16,855 nt of DNA, taken from assembly GCA_023393095.1 (NCBI GenBank), contig JAEWMT010000030.1:1-16855 (forward strand), written 5' to 3'. Under the pieces are notes generated by a model. It was not told the origin of the DNA. It saw only the letters and a program-made list of their open reading frames with translations, and did not search any database. The position numbers and the translations under genes were made by a program. The number at the start of each line of letters is the position of its first letter. Positions within the stretch are counted from its first letter, which is position 1. Below are positions 1 to 7,614 of this stretch, one piece after another. This DNA is from Bacillota bacterium. Lineage in GTDB: Bacteria > Bacillota > Clostridia > Lachnospirales > Lachnospiraceae.

Positions 1-2143
1 CCAGCTGTTCACGCAGCTTTAACCTAGTTTCCTTGTTTTCTTCCTTTTGCCCTTGCAGCTGCTGTCCTTTTTTCTGTAAAGTTGCTACCTGATTCTCGAT
101 TTCCTGGATCTCACGTCTTCTACCGAGCAAGTTGCTTGCATTCTTATAAGCACCACCGGATATGGATCCGCCAGGAGTTAATAGTTCACCCTCCAAGGTT
201 ACAATTCTAAGACTGTAATGATACTTTTTAGCAATTGCAGTTGCATGATCAATATCATTAACAACGATAATTTTTCCCAAAAGATAATCAATTAATGAAT
301 TAAATTTCTTATCTGCCACGACCAAACTGCTGGCAATGCCTAGAACTCCTGCCTCTTTCAAAACCTTTTCATCCCTGATACCGGTGCCGGAGGACATATT
401 CGTCAATGGCAGGAAGGTTGCCCTACCAAATTTATTCTTCTTTAAATATGAAATTAATTCCTTAGCCGTTACTTCATCATCGGTTACTATATTCTGAATC
501 GTACCGCCAAGAGCTGTTTCTATCGCGGTTTCATAGCTTTTCTCAACCTTAATAATATCAGCTACAACGCCAACGATTCCTGGAATGTCTGATTTTCGTT
601 CCATTACCTTTTTAATACTAATTCCGTAACCTTCATATCGCTCGGTCAGATTAATCAAAGATTCCAGTCTTGATTTTTCACCGAGGTAGCGTGTATGGAT
701 TTCATTATATTCTATATTAATATTATCAATAACAGCCTGAGTATCTGCTATGGTCTTCTCCATCGCTTTACAGTCCCGGGTCACGCTAGTAATGCTGTCC
801 GAGATGCTCTTTAAATTCTCTTCACAGGTATTGATTGATTGAACATACTGATCTTCTTCGCTTTTGTTTTTCAGAAGCTTCTTATTTAGTTCTGCTTTAC
901 GGATATTATTCTGTTCTAGCATAGTTTCATAACGCTGCATGCTACTTTTAATACCTGAATTGACATTCAGATGCGCAAATATATCATTATTGCAGTCTTC
1001 GATTTCCTTCGTATACCGTCCGATATTTTCTTTAATGTGATTTAACTCAATAAGAGATGCACTTAATATATCATCCGCCTCGGATAATTTCTTATCAATT
1101 GATTCTTTTTCCTTCAGATAACCTTTCTCTTCCTCTTTTTTAACTTCAATTTCATTCTGATTTGTATGTATACGGTTCTGAATATATTCATCATTTTGAA
1201 GAAGTGAATTGATCTGTTCTTGTAAAACCTTGATTTCGCCTTCGGATTTTTCTATTTTTAACTTTAGGTCATTATAGTTGTTCTTATCTTCTTCTATAAC
1301 CTGGTCGCATTCCTCTAATTGCTTTTCCAGCTTAACATATTCTTCTTTTGTATTCTCATAATCCTCTTTAGTCTGATCTAAATCGTTCGTAGCAATAACC
1401 AGCTTTTCTTCAATCTGCTCTTTCGAAGAACTCAGCTTATCATATTCTTTTAAAAATTGATTTACCTCGAGGGTTTTTAATTCTTCTTTCAGCTTTAAAT
1501 AAATCTTCGCAACATCGGACTGCTTTTCTAAGGGAGCCAGCTGTTTTTCAATTTCCCGGATAATATCTGTAATACGGGATAAATTTAGTTTCTCTTCTTC
1601 CAGATTCTTCTCCGCGGTGGCTTTTCTCCTTTTAAATTTAACGATACCCGCAGCCTCATCAAATAACTCGCGGCGATCCTCAGGCTTTCCGCTCAAGATT
1701 TTATCAATCTGACCCTGTCCGATAATGGAATAGCCTTCCTTTCCAATACCGGTATCTAAAAATAATTCATATACATCCTTGAGACGGCAGGACGAACCAT
1801 TGATGAGATATTCACTTTCACCAGATCGATATACTCTTCTTGCTACAGTAACTTCATCATATTCAATTGGTAATTTATGATCAGAATTATCCAGGTTAAT
1901 TGCCACATAGGCATAACCTAGCGGCTTACGGGTCTGAGTACCGGAAAATATGACATCCTCCATCTTAGCACCCCTAAGCTGCTTTGCGCTTTGTTCACCC
2001 AATACCCAGCGCACGGCATCTGCAACATTACTTTTTCCACTACCGTTTGGTCCTACAATACCGGTAATTCCATCATGAAATTCAAGGGTCATTTTATTAG
2101 CAAAGGATTTAAAGCCGTGAACCTCAATACTCTTTAAATACAT
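1..2143 (-). CDS. smc: Chromosome segregation protein SMC, N-terminal 714 residues (gene runs off the window)
   Basis: SMC is an ATPase that dimerises through a hinge and, with ScpA and ScpB, compacts and segregates the chromosome. Seen here: start ATG at 2143, an N-terminal ABC half with Walker A GPNGSGKS at residues 31-38 and a Q-loop (GQGQID) near residue 145. A long Lys/Glu/Gln-rich coiled-coil arm follows from about residue 165 to 510. The hinge spans about 520-660 and ends with the typical TLEGELLTPGGSISGG motif. The second coiled coil begins before the window edge. The family is usually about 1,190 residues, so roughly 475 C-terminal residues, including the signature motif and Walker B, lie outside. 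No frameshift was seen in the parts translated. It follows rnc by 33 bp, the usual clostridial rnc-smc pair. Confidence 0.96.
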   Translation of the reverse strand, partial: MYLKSIEVHGFKSFANKMTLEFHDGITGIVGPNGSGKSNVADAVRWVLGEQSAKQLRGAKMEDVIFSGTQTRKPLGYAYVAINLDNSDHKLPIEYDEVTVARRVYRSGESEYLINGSSCRLKDVYELFLDTGIGKEGYSIIGQGQIDKILSGKPEDRRELFDEAAGIVKFKRRKATAEKNLEEEKLNLSRITDIIREIEKQLAPLEKQSDVAKIYLKLKEELKTLEVNQFLKEYDKLSSSKEQIEEKLVIATNDLDQTKEDYENTKEEYVKLEKQLEECDQVIEEDKNNYNDLKLKIEKSEGEIKVLQEQINSLLQNDEYIQNRIHTNQNEIEVKKEEEKGYLKEKESIDKKLSEADDILSASLIELNHIKENIGRYTKEIEDCNNDIFAHLNVNSGIKSSMQRYETMLEQNNIRKAELNKKLLKNKSEEDQYVQSINTCEENLKSISDSITSVTRDCKAMEKTIADTQAVIDNINIEYNEIHTRYLGEKSRLESLINLTERYEGYGISIKKVMERKSDIPGIVGVVADIIKVEKSYETAIETALGGTIQNIVTDDEVTAKELISYLKKNKFGRATFLPLTNMSSGTGIRDEKVLKEAGVLGIASSLVVADKKFNSLIDYLLGKIIVVNDIDHATAIAKKYHYSLRIVTLEGELLTPGGSISGGAYKNASNLLGRRREIQEIENQVATLQKKGQQLQGQKEENKETRLKLREQL

Positions 2144-2176
2144 TCATTGTCTCCCTTTAATCTATTTTCTTTTGAA

Positions 2177-2887
2177 TCATTTTTTGCGCAATATCTGTAT
2201 GGCCTGATATGCAGCCTCCTGCTCCGCAGCCTTCTTTGTCCTTCCGCTTCCGCAACTGATTTCATCATTACCAATACATACGGCAACCGTGAAGGTCTTA
2301 TTATGATCCGGACCTTCTTCTGATACCAATTTATAGCGCAACTTCTGTTTATTATGATTATCGTTCTGAACGATTTCCTGTAAGATAGTCTTGCTATCGA
2401 AAAAGAGCTTCTTATCTTTAATATCAGCTAATATAAAGCTTTTGATAAACTCTTTTGCATTAGTAAAACCACCGTCCAAATAGATTGCTCCAATTATTGC
2501 CTCCAATGTATCGGACAAAATAGAGTCCCTGTTTCTTCCTCCTGAGCTATCCTCTCCTTTTCCAAGAAGAACATAATCACCTATTTTTAAATCCCTTGCA
2601 CAAATTGATAAGGTCTGCTCACATACAATGCTGGCACGTAGCTTTGTCAGATCACCTTCGTTCAGTTCTTTATATTCCTTATAAACCGTCTCACTTGTAA
2701 CCAATTCTAAAACTGCATCTCCTAGAAACTCCAAACGTTCATTGTTCTTCTCTTTCTCGAGTCTCATCTCATTTGCATAAGAGCTGTGTGTCAATGCATG
2801 AAATAAAAGCGACGGATCGTCAAAATGATACTTGATATTTCCTTCTAAAACCAGTATCTTTTCATCAGCCTTCTTACGTAATTTCAT
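2177..2887 (-). CDS. rnc: Ribonuclease III
   Basis: Cytoplasmic double-strand-specific endoribonuclease that processes rRNA precursors and cuts structured mRNAs. At 236 residues it has the normal family length. The catalytic domain carries the signature NERLEFLGDAVLEL; E50, E53 and D57 correspond to the E. coli E38, E41 and D45 metal/catalytic positions, and SDTLEA supplies D126 and E129. A double-stranded-RNA-binding domain occupies about residues 165-234, ending in GRTKKAAEQEAAYQAI. Start ATG at 2887 has an AAAGGAGG ribosome binding site about 11 nt upstream. It lies between acpP and smc, the common Firmicutes plsX-acpP-rnc-smc order. The leader contains two hairpins that might be substrates of the enzyme itself (listed separately). 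Confidence 0.97.
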   Translation of the reverse strand: MKLRKKADEKILVLEGNIKYHFDDPSLLFHALTHSSYANEMRLEKEKNNERLEFLGDAVLELVTSETVYKEYKELNEGDLTKLRASIVCEQTLSICARDLKIGDYVLLGKGEDSSGGRNRDSILSDTLEAIIGAIYLDGGFTNAKEFIKSFILADIKDKKLFFDSKTILQEIVQNDNHNKQKLRYKLVSEEGPDHNKTFTVAVCIGNDEISCGSGRTKKAAEQEAAYQAIQILRKK

Positions 2888-2938
2888 TAAAAGTAAATCC
2901 TCCTTTCAAGAAATAAGATTCTTAGGTATTTGATTCAT

Positions 2939-2978
2939 AAGCCTCGTATACGAGGCTTTGGTTTCGCAGCTATTGCGA
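2939..2978 (-). promoter_or_regulatory. Two hairpins in the rnc leader, one a perfect 20-bp palindrome
   Basis: Positions 2939-2958 read AAGCCTCGTATACGAGGCTT, identical on both strands. Positions 2964-2968 (TCGCA) and 2974-2978 (TGCGA) form a second small stem with a 5-nt loop. Both lie in the acpP-rnc intergenic region, 52 to 91 nt before the rnc start. Neither is followed by a T-run on the minus strand, so they do not look like terminators. The palindrome could bind a dimeric regulator or fold as RNA. RNase III is known to control its own mRNA through leader hairpins in E. coli and Streptomyces; applying that here is inference, and 10 bp is short for an RNase III substrate. Confidence 0.4.
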
Positions 2979-3006
2979 GACTATTCTTACTAATTTCTAT
3001 ATGAAA

Positions 3007-3041
3007 AGCCCATAAATAAGGCATACCTTATTCACAGGGCT
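3007..3041 (-). terminator. Terminator or attenuator hairpin downstream of acpP
   Basis: On the minus strand, AGCCC (3037-3041) pairs with GGGCT (3007-3011). Inside it AATAAGG pairs with CCTTATT (3015-3021 with 3026-3032) around a 4-nt loop, with a small internal loop between the two stems. TTTTC follows directly on the minus strand. It begins about 63 nt after the acpP stop codon. The T-run is short, so partial termination that lowers rnc-smc relative to acpP is plausible. Confidence 0.6.
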
Positions 3042-3104
3042 CATCATACCTTTACATATATTATACGTAAAAACAATTTATTAAAATTCGAATTAGGAAA
3101 GAAA

Positions 3105-3335
3105 TTAGTTCAATGCATTCTTAATCTGTTCAATTGCATCTGCAACTGTAACAATATTCTCTGCCTCTTCATTCGCAATTTCGATATCAAATTCTTCCTC
3201 AATACCCATGATTATCTGAAATACATCAAGAGAATCTGCACCCAGATCATCCACAAAGGTTGTCTCCATTGTAATTTCATCTTCGTCTACATTTAATACT
3301 TCACTGATTATTTTCTGTAATTTTTCAAATTCCAT
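3105..3335 (-). CDS. acpP: Acyl carrier protein
   Basis: Small acidic carrier that holds growing fatty acyl chains on a 4'-phosphopantetheine arm during type II fatty acid synthesis and supplies acyl groups to PlsX. The motif DLGADSLD contains the serine to be modified (Ser35 from the start chosen here). The rest matches the four-helix ACP fold: acidic, with VFQIIMGIEEEFDIEI after the attachment site. The reading frame is open back to a GTG at 3344, but that GTG lies inside the AGAAGGGTGA ribosome binding site. The ATG at 3335, 8 nt or so beyond it, is therefore preferred and gives 76 residues, a normal length. It begins 20 bp after the plsX stop codon, so the two are almost certainly cotranscribed. 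Confidence 0.96.
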   Translation of the reverse strand: MEFEKLQKIISEVLNVDEDEITMETTFVDDLGADSLDVFQIIMGIEEEFDIEIANEEAENIVTVADAIEQIKNALN

Positions 3336-3355
3336 AACATTCACCCTTCTTTTAT

Positions 3356-4366
3356 TTATTCGTTATTACTTAGATTGTTCTTTATTTTTTCATTTATTTG
3401 CTGCCTGGTAAAGGTAACGCACTGCAGAATGGAATTACGTATTTCTGCGCTCTTAGAATTACCATGAGTTTTCACAACCAGACCTTTTAAACCCAGTAAC
3501 GGTGCACCGCCATATTGGGAGGCGTCAAAATCCTTTAAGGTATTTTTCAATGCCGGTTTACAAAGAAGAGCTCCGAGCTTACTTTTCGTTGTACTCATCA
3601 GGCCCGTTTTTATCTTCTTGATCAAGGCAGATCCCAGACCCTCATAAAGCTTAAGTATTACATTTCCAACGAAAGCCTCACATACAATTACATCCGCTCC
3701 GCCATTCGGGATTTCTCTTGCTTCAATACTACCAATAAAATTAATATCACTACAGTCTTTCAGTAAAGGAAATGTTTCTTTTACCAATTGATTACCCTTT
3801 TCCTCTTCTGCACCAATATTAACAATAGCAACTCTTGGGTTTTTAATTCCAATCACATTTTCCATGTAAATTGACCCCATTTTAGCAAACTGAACCAAAT
3901 GAGAAGATCTCGCATCGACATTCGCACCACAGTCGATAAGCAAGGAAACGCCGTTCATTGTAGGTATTAACGGTGCTAGCGGTGGTCGCTCCACCCCTTC
4001 CACTCTGCCTACAATCAGCTGCCCACCAGCAAGTACTGCACCGGTGCTTCCTGCTGAAACAAAGGCATCTGCTTCACCATGCTTCAACATATTCAATGCA
4101 ACTACAATAGAGGAATTCTTCTTACGTCTTATGGCCATAACAGGTGCTTCACAGTTCGTTATAATCTCCGGTGCATGTACAATTACAATTCGTTCTTTGT
4201 CATAATTATACTCACTAAGTTCTTTCTGAATGACTTTTTCATCACCGGTTAAAATAATTTTTATATCTTCTGTATCTGATACTGAAAGCAGTGCTCCCTT
4301 AATAATCTCTGAAGGTGCATTGTCTCCGCCCATTGCATCAACTGCAACTGTAATTGTCTTCTGCAT
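3356..4366 (-). CDS. plsX: Phosphate acyltransferase PlsX
   Basis: Converts acyl-ACP and phosphate to acyl-phosphate, the acyl donor for PlsY in the first step of bacterial phospholipid synthesis; peripheral at the membrane. The protein opens with ITVAVDAMGGDNAP, the hallmark of the family, and contains SAGSTGAVLAGG, the LIDCGANVDARS segment and YGGAPLLGLKG near the C-terminus. Length is 336 residues from the ATG at 4366, typical of PlsX. That start is preferred over the ATG at 4378 because GGAG sits 6 nt before it and overlaps the upstream ATG. It heads the plsX-acpP-rnc-smc unit. The rpmF and DUF177 genes often found upstream in clostridia are absent; cheR is there instead. A candidate promoter and a hairpin-rich leader precede it. 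Confidence 0.96.
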   Translation of the reverse strand: MQKTITVAVDAMGGDNAPSEIIKGALLSVSDTEDIKIILTGDEKVIQKELSEYNYDKERIVIVHAPEIITNCEAPVMAIRRKKNSSIVVALNMLKHGEADAFVSAGSTGAVLAGGQLIVGRVEGVERPPLAPLIPTMNGVSLLIDCGANVDARSSHLVQFAKMGSIYMENVIGIKNPRVAIVNIGAEEEKGNQLVKETFPLLKDCSDINFIGSIEAREIPNGGADVIVCEAFVGNVILKLYEGLGSALIKKIKTGLMSTTKSKLGALLCKPALKNTLKDFDASQYGGAPLLGLKGLVVKTHGNSKSAEIRNSILQCVTFTRQQINEKIKNNLSNNE

Positions 4367-4408
4367 AATAATCTCCATTCTGCCATAACACCACGAATTT
4401 GGGCGTCA

Positions 4409-4468
4409 GCAAAAATTTGCAAAGTGAATTGATTTTCAATTCACTTTATGAAAAATCTTGATTTTTCA
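4409..4468 (-). promoter_or_regulatory. Three consecutive hairpins in the plsX leader
   Basis: Read on the plus strand, three perfect inverted repeats stand almost end to end: GCAAA-AA-TTTGC (4409-4420); AAAGTGAATTGA-TTT-TCAATTCACTTT (4421-4447), a 12-bp stem; and TGAAAAATC-TT-GATTTTTCA (4449-4468), a 9-bp stem. They lie between the candidate plsX promoter and the plsX start, so the mRNA leader would contain all three. No clean T-run follows on the minus strand. Possible roles are mRNA stability, attenuation or protein binding. The structure is plain in the sequence; its function is unknown. Confidence 0.6.
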
Positions 4469-4523
4469 CACTATCCTCCATCCAACAGCAACAATATAAT
4501 AGCCTTTAGCTAATCTATTAAAC

Positions 4524-4552
4524 AATATACTCGATATCATTCTAAAAATCAA
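4524..4552 (-). promoter_or_regulatory. Candidate sigma-A promoter for plsX-acpP-rnc-smc
   Basis: On the minus strand TTGATT (4547-4552) is followed after exactly 17 nt by TATATT (4524-4529), matching the -35 and -10 consensus at 4/6 and 5/6. Transcription would start near 4517, leaving a leader of about 150 nt before plsX. No FapR-type operator was recognised around it. Confidence 0.55.
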
Positions 4553-4614
4553 CCACATTTTTGAAAAATAAATGATATGAATTAATAAGCTTAAATCTCG
4601 CTGCAAAACTCAAA

Positions 4615-4720
4615 AGGGAGTACACTTATATCCTATGAATTACCCAATTGCACAGCAAATTCTTTAGTAATTGCATGTACAACTTTACGGGTTGACTCAC
4701 AAGGTAAAGTAACACTCCCT
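4615..4720 (-). ncRNA. Candidate structured element between cheR and plsX
   Basis: A 106-nt segment is closed by perfect 7-nt complementary ends, AGGGAGT (4615-4621) and ACTCCCT (4714-4720). Inside, ACTTTAC (4682-4688) pairs with GTAAAGT (4704-4710), and weaker GCAA/TTGC pairings lie in the remaining part, suggesting a multibranched RNA. On the minus strand TTTT follows the closing stem. It starts 37 nt after the cheR stop codon and lies upstream of the plsX promoter, so it could be a cheR 3' end, a small RNA or a dispersed intergenic repeat. One minus frame through it ends in a coding-looking LPCESTRKVVHAITKEF stretch but has no good start. The rest of the 391-bp gap shows no gene. Confidence 0.35.
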
Positions 4721-4757
4721 CGAAATTATAGTTCATTATACTGATTTAAGAACATTA

Positions 4758-5537
4758 CTATGCTTTTTTATAAAAGAATGATTTAAAATTGTGAAACCCT
4801 ATCTGCTGTGCCTGAATAATCTGTTCTGTACTTCCGACAAATAACAATCCATCCTTCTTCAATGCTTTGTTAAAGTCTTGATATATTTTATTCTTTGCTT
4901 CATCAGTAAAATATATTAATACATTACGGCAAATAATTAAATCACAGTTCACAGGATAAGCTTCCCGTAATAAATCATGCTGTTTGAATTCTACACAAGC
5001 TTTGATCTGATCAGATATCTGATATGCCTTATCATTAATTTTTACAAAATATTTTTTAATAAATTCCTCCGGGAGCCCTTTCAGACTCTTTTCATGATAT
5101 AGACCGATTTTCGCTTTATCCATTACTGTCTTGTCAATATCCGTTGCTAAGATTTTAATCTTGTTCATTGGAATGAATTTTGACAACAGCATTACCAGCG
5201 AATATGGCTCATCCCCGGTGGAGCAAGCTGCACTCCAAATTTTCAAATCCTTACCAAAGTGCTCTAGAAGATAAGGAATAATTTCCTTCTCTAACAACGT
5301 CCACTGTTCAGGATTTCGATAGAATTCCGAAACATTGATTGTAATATAATTAATGAACTCTTCATATGCTGCTTTATCCGTTTTAAGCTTGTTCACATAA
5401 TCATTGTAAGAATTTATGTTATGCTTAATAATCAAAGCCTCAATACGCCGCTTCATCTGGCGTTCTTTATAAGAATTCAAATCAATTTTAGTCATATCAT
5501 AAATGGATTGTTTAAAAGCTTCATAAGTACCAAGCAA
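4758..5537 (-). CDS. cheR: CheR-type chemoreceptor glutamate methyltransferase
   Basis: Uses S-adenosylmethionine to methylate glutamates on methyl-accepting chemotaxis receptors, setting sensory adaptation opposite CheB. Residues 1-70 form the helical CheR N-terminal domain with the basic patch ERQMKRRIE. VSEFYRNPEQW (about 69-79) matches the conserved T/S-x-F-F/Y-R region. The SAM-binding site shows SAACSTGDEPYS at 102-113 and ATDID near 131-135, and CDLIICRNVLIYF at 198-210 completes the methyltransferase core. Length, 259 residues, is normal. The start is TTG at 5537, 7 nt after GGAG; no in-frame ATG is available nearby. No other chemotaxis gene is in the window, so it is an orphan here, lying 77 bp after ispH-rpsA with no clear terminator between them. 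Confidence 0.93.
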   Translation of the reverse strand: MLGTYEAFKQSIYDMTKIDLNSYKERQMKRRIEALIIKHNINSYNDYVNKLKTDKAAYEEFINYITINVSEFYRNPEQWTLLEKEIIPYLLEHFGKDLKIWSAACSTGDEPYSLVMLLSKFIPMNKIKILATDIDKTVMDKAKIGLYHEKSLKGLPEEFIKKYFVKINDKAYQISDQIKACVEFKQHDLLREAYPVNCDLIICRNVLIYFTDEAKNKIYQDFNKALKKDGLLFVGSTEQIIQAQQIGFHNFKSFFYKKA

Positions 5538-5614
5538 ATGATATCTCCTTTATCCTATGTGATAATAACATCATGATTCGTCTTGTTCTTATTATATTTT
5601 AATAATGTTAGCTA

Positions 5615-7585
5615 TTATTCTGCAACGTTCTCAGATTGTGCATCTGTTTCTTCAACTTCGTCAGTTTCTTTTTCCGGTGCTTCCAGTGCTTTTACACTTA
5701 AGCTGATCTTCTTATCTTCTTTATTGAATTCAACTACCTTAGCTGAAATTTCCTGTCCGATTTTTAATACATCGGATGGCTTCTCAACATGCTCTTTGGA
5801 GATCTGTGATACATGAAGAAGTGCATCAATACCGGGCTCTAATTCAATAAATGCGCCAAAATCTGTCATTCGTGCAACTTTACCAGTTACTACATTGCCG
5901 ATTGCATATTTGGTTTCTGCATCGATCCAAGGATTAGCCCCTTCGAATTTAAGACTGAGTGCAATTTTCTCACCCTGAATATCTTTTACGAAAGCTTTTA
6001 CAGTATCACCAATCTTAAATACCTTCTTCGGATTCTCAACTCTTCCCCAAGACATCTCGGAAATATGAAGAAGTCCGTCAGCTCCGCCAAGATCGATAAA
6101 TGCACCAAAATCTGTGATATTCTTAACTTTTCCTTCAATAGTTGCACCTACAGAAATCTTTTCAAATAATTCCTTCTTTAAAGCTTCCTTCTGAGCAACT
6201 ATTAACTGTTTGCGATCACCGATAATTCTTCTCTTTTTCGGATTAAACTCAGTTATTACGAATTCAATTGTCTCACCTGCATATTTTGCAAGGTCTTTCT
6301 CATAAGAATCGGAAATGAGGCTGGCAGGAATAAATACTCTTGCTTCGTCAATAATAACGCTTAAGCCACCATTTAATACAGTAGCCACCTTAGCTTTCAG
6401 AACCTCATGATTTTCAAATGCCTCTTCCAGTCTCTTGTTACCCTTTTCAGCTGCGAGTCTCTTATAAGTTAAAGCAACTTGTCCTTCACCATCATTTGCT
6501 TTAAGAATCTTGGCTTGCATAACATCACCAACATTAACAACGGTTCTCAGATCAAGACCAGGTGTGTTGGTATATTCGTTTCTTGTGATAATACCTTCCG
6601 ACTTGTAGCCTATATTTAAGATGATTTCATCTTCTTTAACACCCAAGACAATTCCTTCTACAACATCACCGTTGTTTATTTTCACTACTTTCTCTTCTTC
6701 CAATAATTGTTCAAAGCTTTTTTCTGACATAACGGTATGAACCTCCTTGATTATATTGTTTGGGGTCGATGCCCCTGCTGTAATACCTACGTTCGAAAAA
6801 GATTTAAATTGACTTAAATCCAGGTCATCAAGTTTCTGTATATAGTAAGTATTTTCACATTCATTTTTACAAATATCATATAACTTTCTTGTATTAGAAC
6901 TATGTTTACCGCCAATTACAATCATGGCGTCGGACTCACGTGCCAACTGATAGGCTTCGGTCTGCCGCTCCTGTGTAGCATTGCAAATCGTATTTAAAAC
7001 AATTATATCATAACCCTTTTTTGTTATAATTTCAACTAAATCTTGAAATTTCTTGTAATTAAATGTCGTCTGTGCTACAATACACAGCTTTTGATCTTTT
7101 GATAGGTTAAATTTCTCCGCTTCCGCTTCATTTTCTATCACCGTATAATTGGAATTTTCAGGTTCATCTTTGTTAGTCTTACACCAGCCGATAATTCCTT
7201 CTACCTCAGGATGAGTTCTGTTACCGATAATTATTATATGATGACCTTCCATACTTTTTTCTCTGACTGATCTATGGATCTTTTTCACATATGGGCATGT
7301 CGCATCAACTACTTTATGGCCGAACGAAGTAAGCTGTTTCTGTATCTCTTCAGATACTCCGTGTGAACGTATAATTATTGTTCCCTCAGGTAACGCTTTT
7401 AATTCTTCGGGCTTTTCGATCACTGTAACTCCCTTTTTGCTTAAATCGGAAACAACCTCATCATTATGGATAATTGGCCCGAAGGTATAAACATGATGTC
7501 CCGCCTCAGCTTCTTTATAAACCAAATCCACGGCTCTTTGTACACCAAAACAAAAACCGGCACTCTTTGCTGTTATTATTGTCAA
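5615..7585 (-). CDS. ispH-rpsA: Fusion of 4-hydroxy-3-methylbut-2-enyl diphosphate reductase (IspH) and ribosomal protein S1
   Basis: One 656-residue frame joins two proteins. Residues 1-285 are IspH, the iron-sulfur enzyme making IPP and DMAPP in the last step of the MEP pathway. C12, C97 and C201 are the three cluster cysteines. H40, H75, H125 and E127 line the substrate site, with SSNT (229-232) and GAST (271-274) as expected. From about residue 302 four S1 RNA-binding repeats follow; the third and fourth have the classic ITDFGAFIDL and MTDFGAFIEL cores, while the second is more divergent. The tail is acidic. Start is TTG at 7585 with GGAGG 7 nt upstream. Such IspH-S1 fusions are established in Clostridia, so this is not an assembly error. 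It follows cmk by 29 bp, and cmk-rpsA adjacency is common in bacteria. Confidence 0.97.
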   Translation of the reverse strand: MTIITAKSAGFCFGVQRAVDLVYKEAEAGHHVYTFGPIIHNDEVVSDLSKKGVTVIEKPEELKALPEGTIIIRSHGVSEEIQKQLTSFGHKVVDATCPYVKKIHRSVREKSMEGHHIIIIGNRTHPEVEGIIGWCKTNKDEPENSNYTVIENEAEAEKFNLSKDQKLCIVAQTTFNYKKFQDLVEIITKKGYDIIVLNTICNATQERQTEAYQLARESDAMIVIGGKHSSNTRKLYDICKNECENTYYIQKLDDLDLSQFKSFSNVGITAGASTPNNIIKEVHTVMSEKSFEQLLEEEKVVKINNGDVVEGIVLGVKEDEIILNIGYKSEGIITRNEYTNTPGLDLRTVVNVGDVMQAKILKANDGEGQVALTYKRLAAEKGNKRLEEAFENHEVLKAKVATVLNGGLSVIIDEARVFIPASLISDSYEKDLAKYAGETIEFVITEFNPKKRRIIGDRKQLIVAQKEALKKELFEKISVGATIEGKVKNITDFGAFIDLGGADGLLHISEMSWGRVENPKKVFKIGDTVKAFVKDIQGEKIALSLKFEGANPWIDAETKYAIGNVVTGKVARMTDFGAFIELEPGIDALLHVSQISKEHVEKPSDVLKIGQEISAKVVEFNKEDKKISLSVKALEAPEKETDEVEETDAQSENVAE

Positions 7586-7614
7586 AATCTGACCTCCGTT
7601 ATAAAGGCTTTTTA

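Noticed and set aside
4626..4736. 36-codon minus-strand ORF (MNYNFEGVLLYLV...) in the cheR-plsX gap
   Set aside because: It has no ribosome binding site, and a different frame over the same bases looks more coding-like; the region is better described by its inverted repeats.
4367..4757. FapR operator for plsX
   Set aside because: No sequence close to the FapR 17-bp consensus (TTAGTACCTA-type half-site) was seen around the candidate promoter.
6000..7000. Assembly artefact joining ispH and rpsA
   Set aside because: The frame is continuous, the linker is clean, and this fusion is established in Clostridia.
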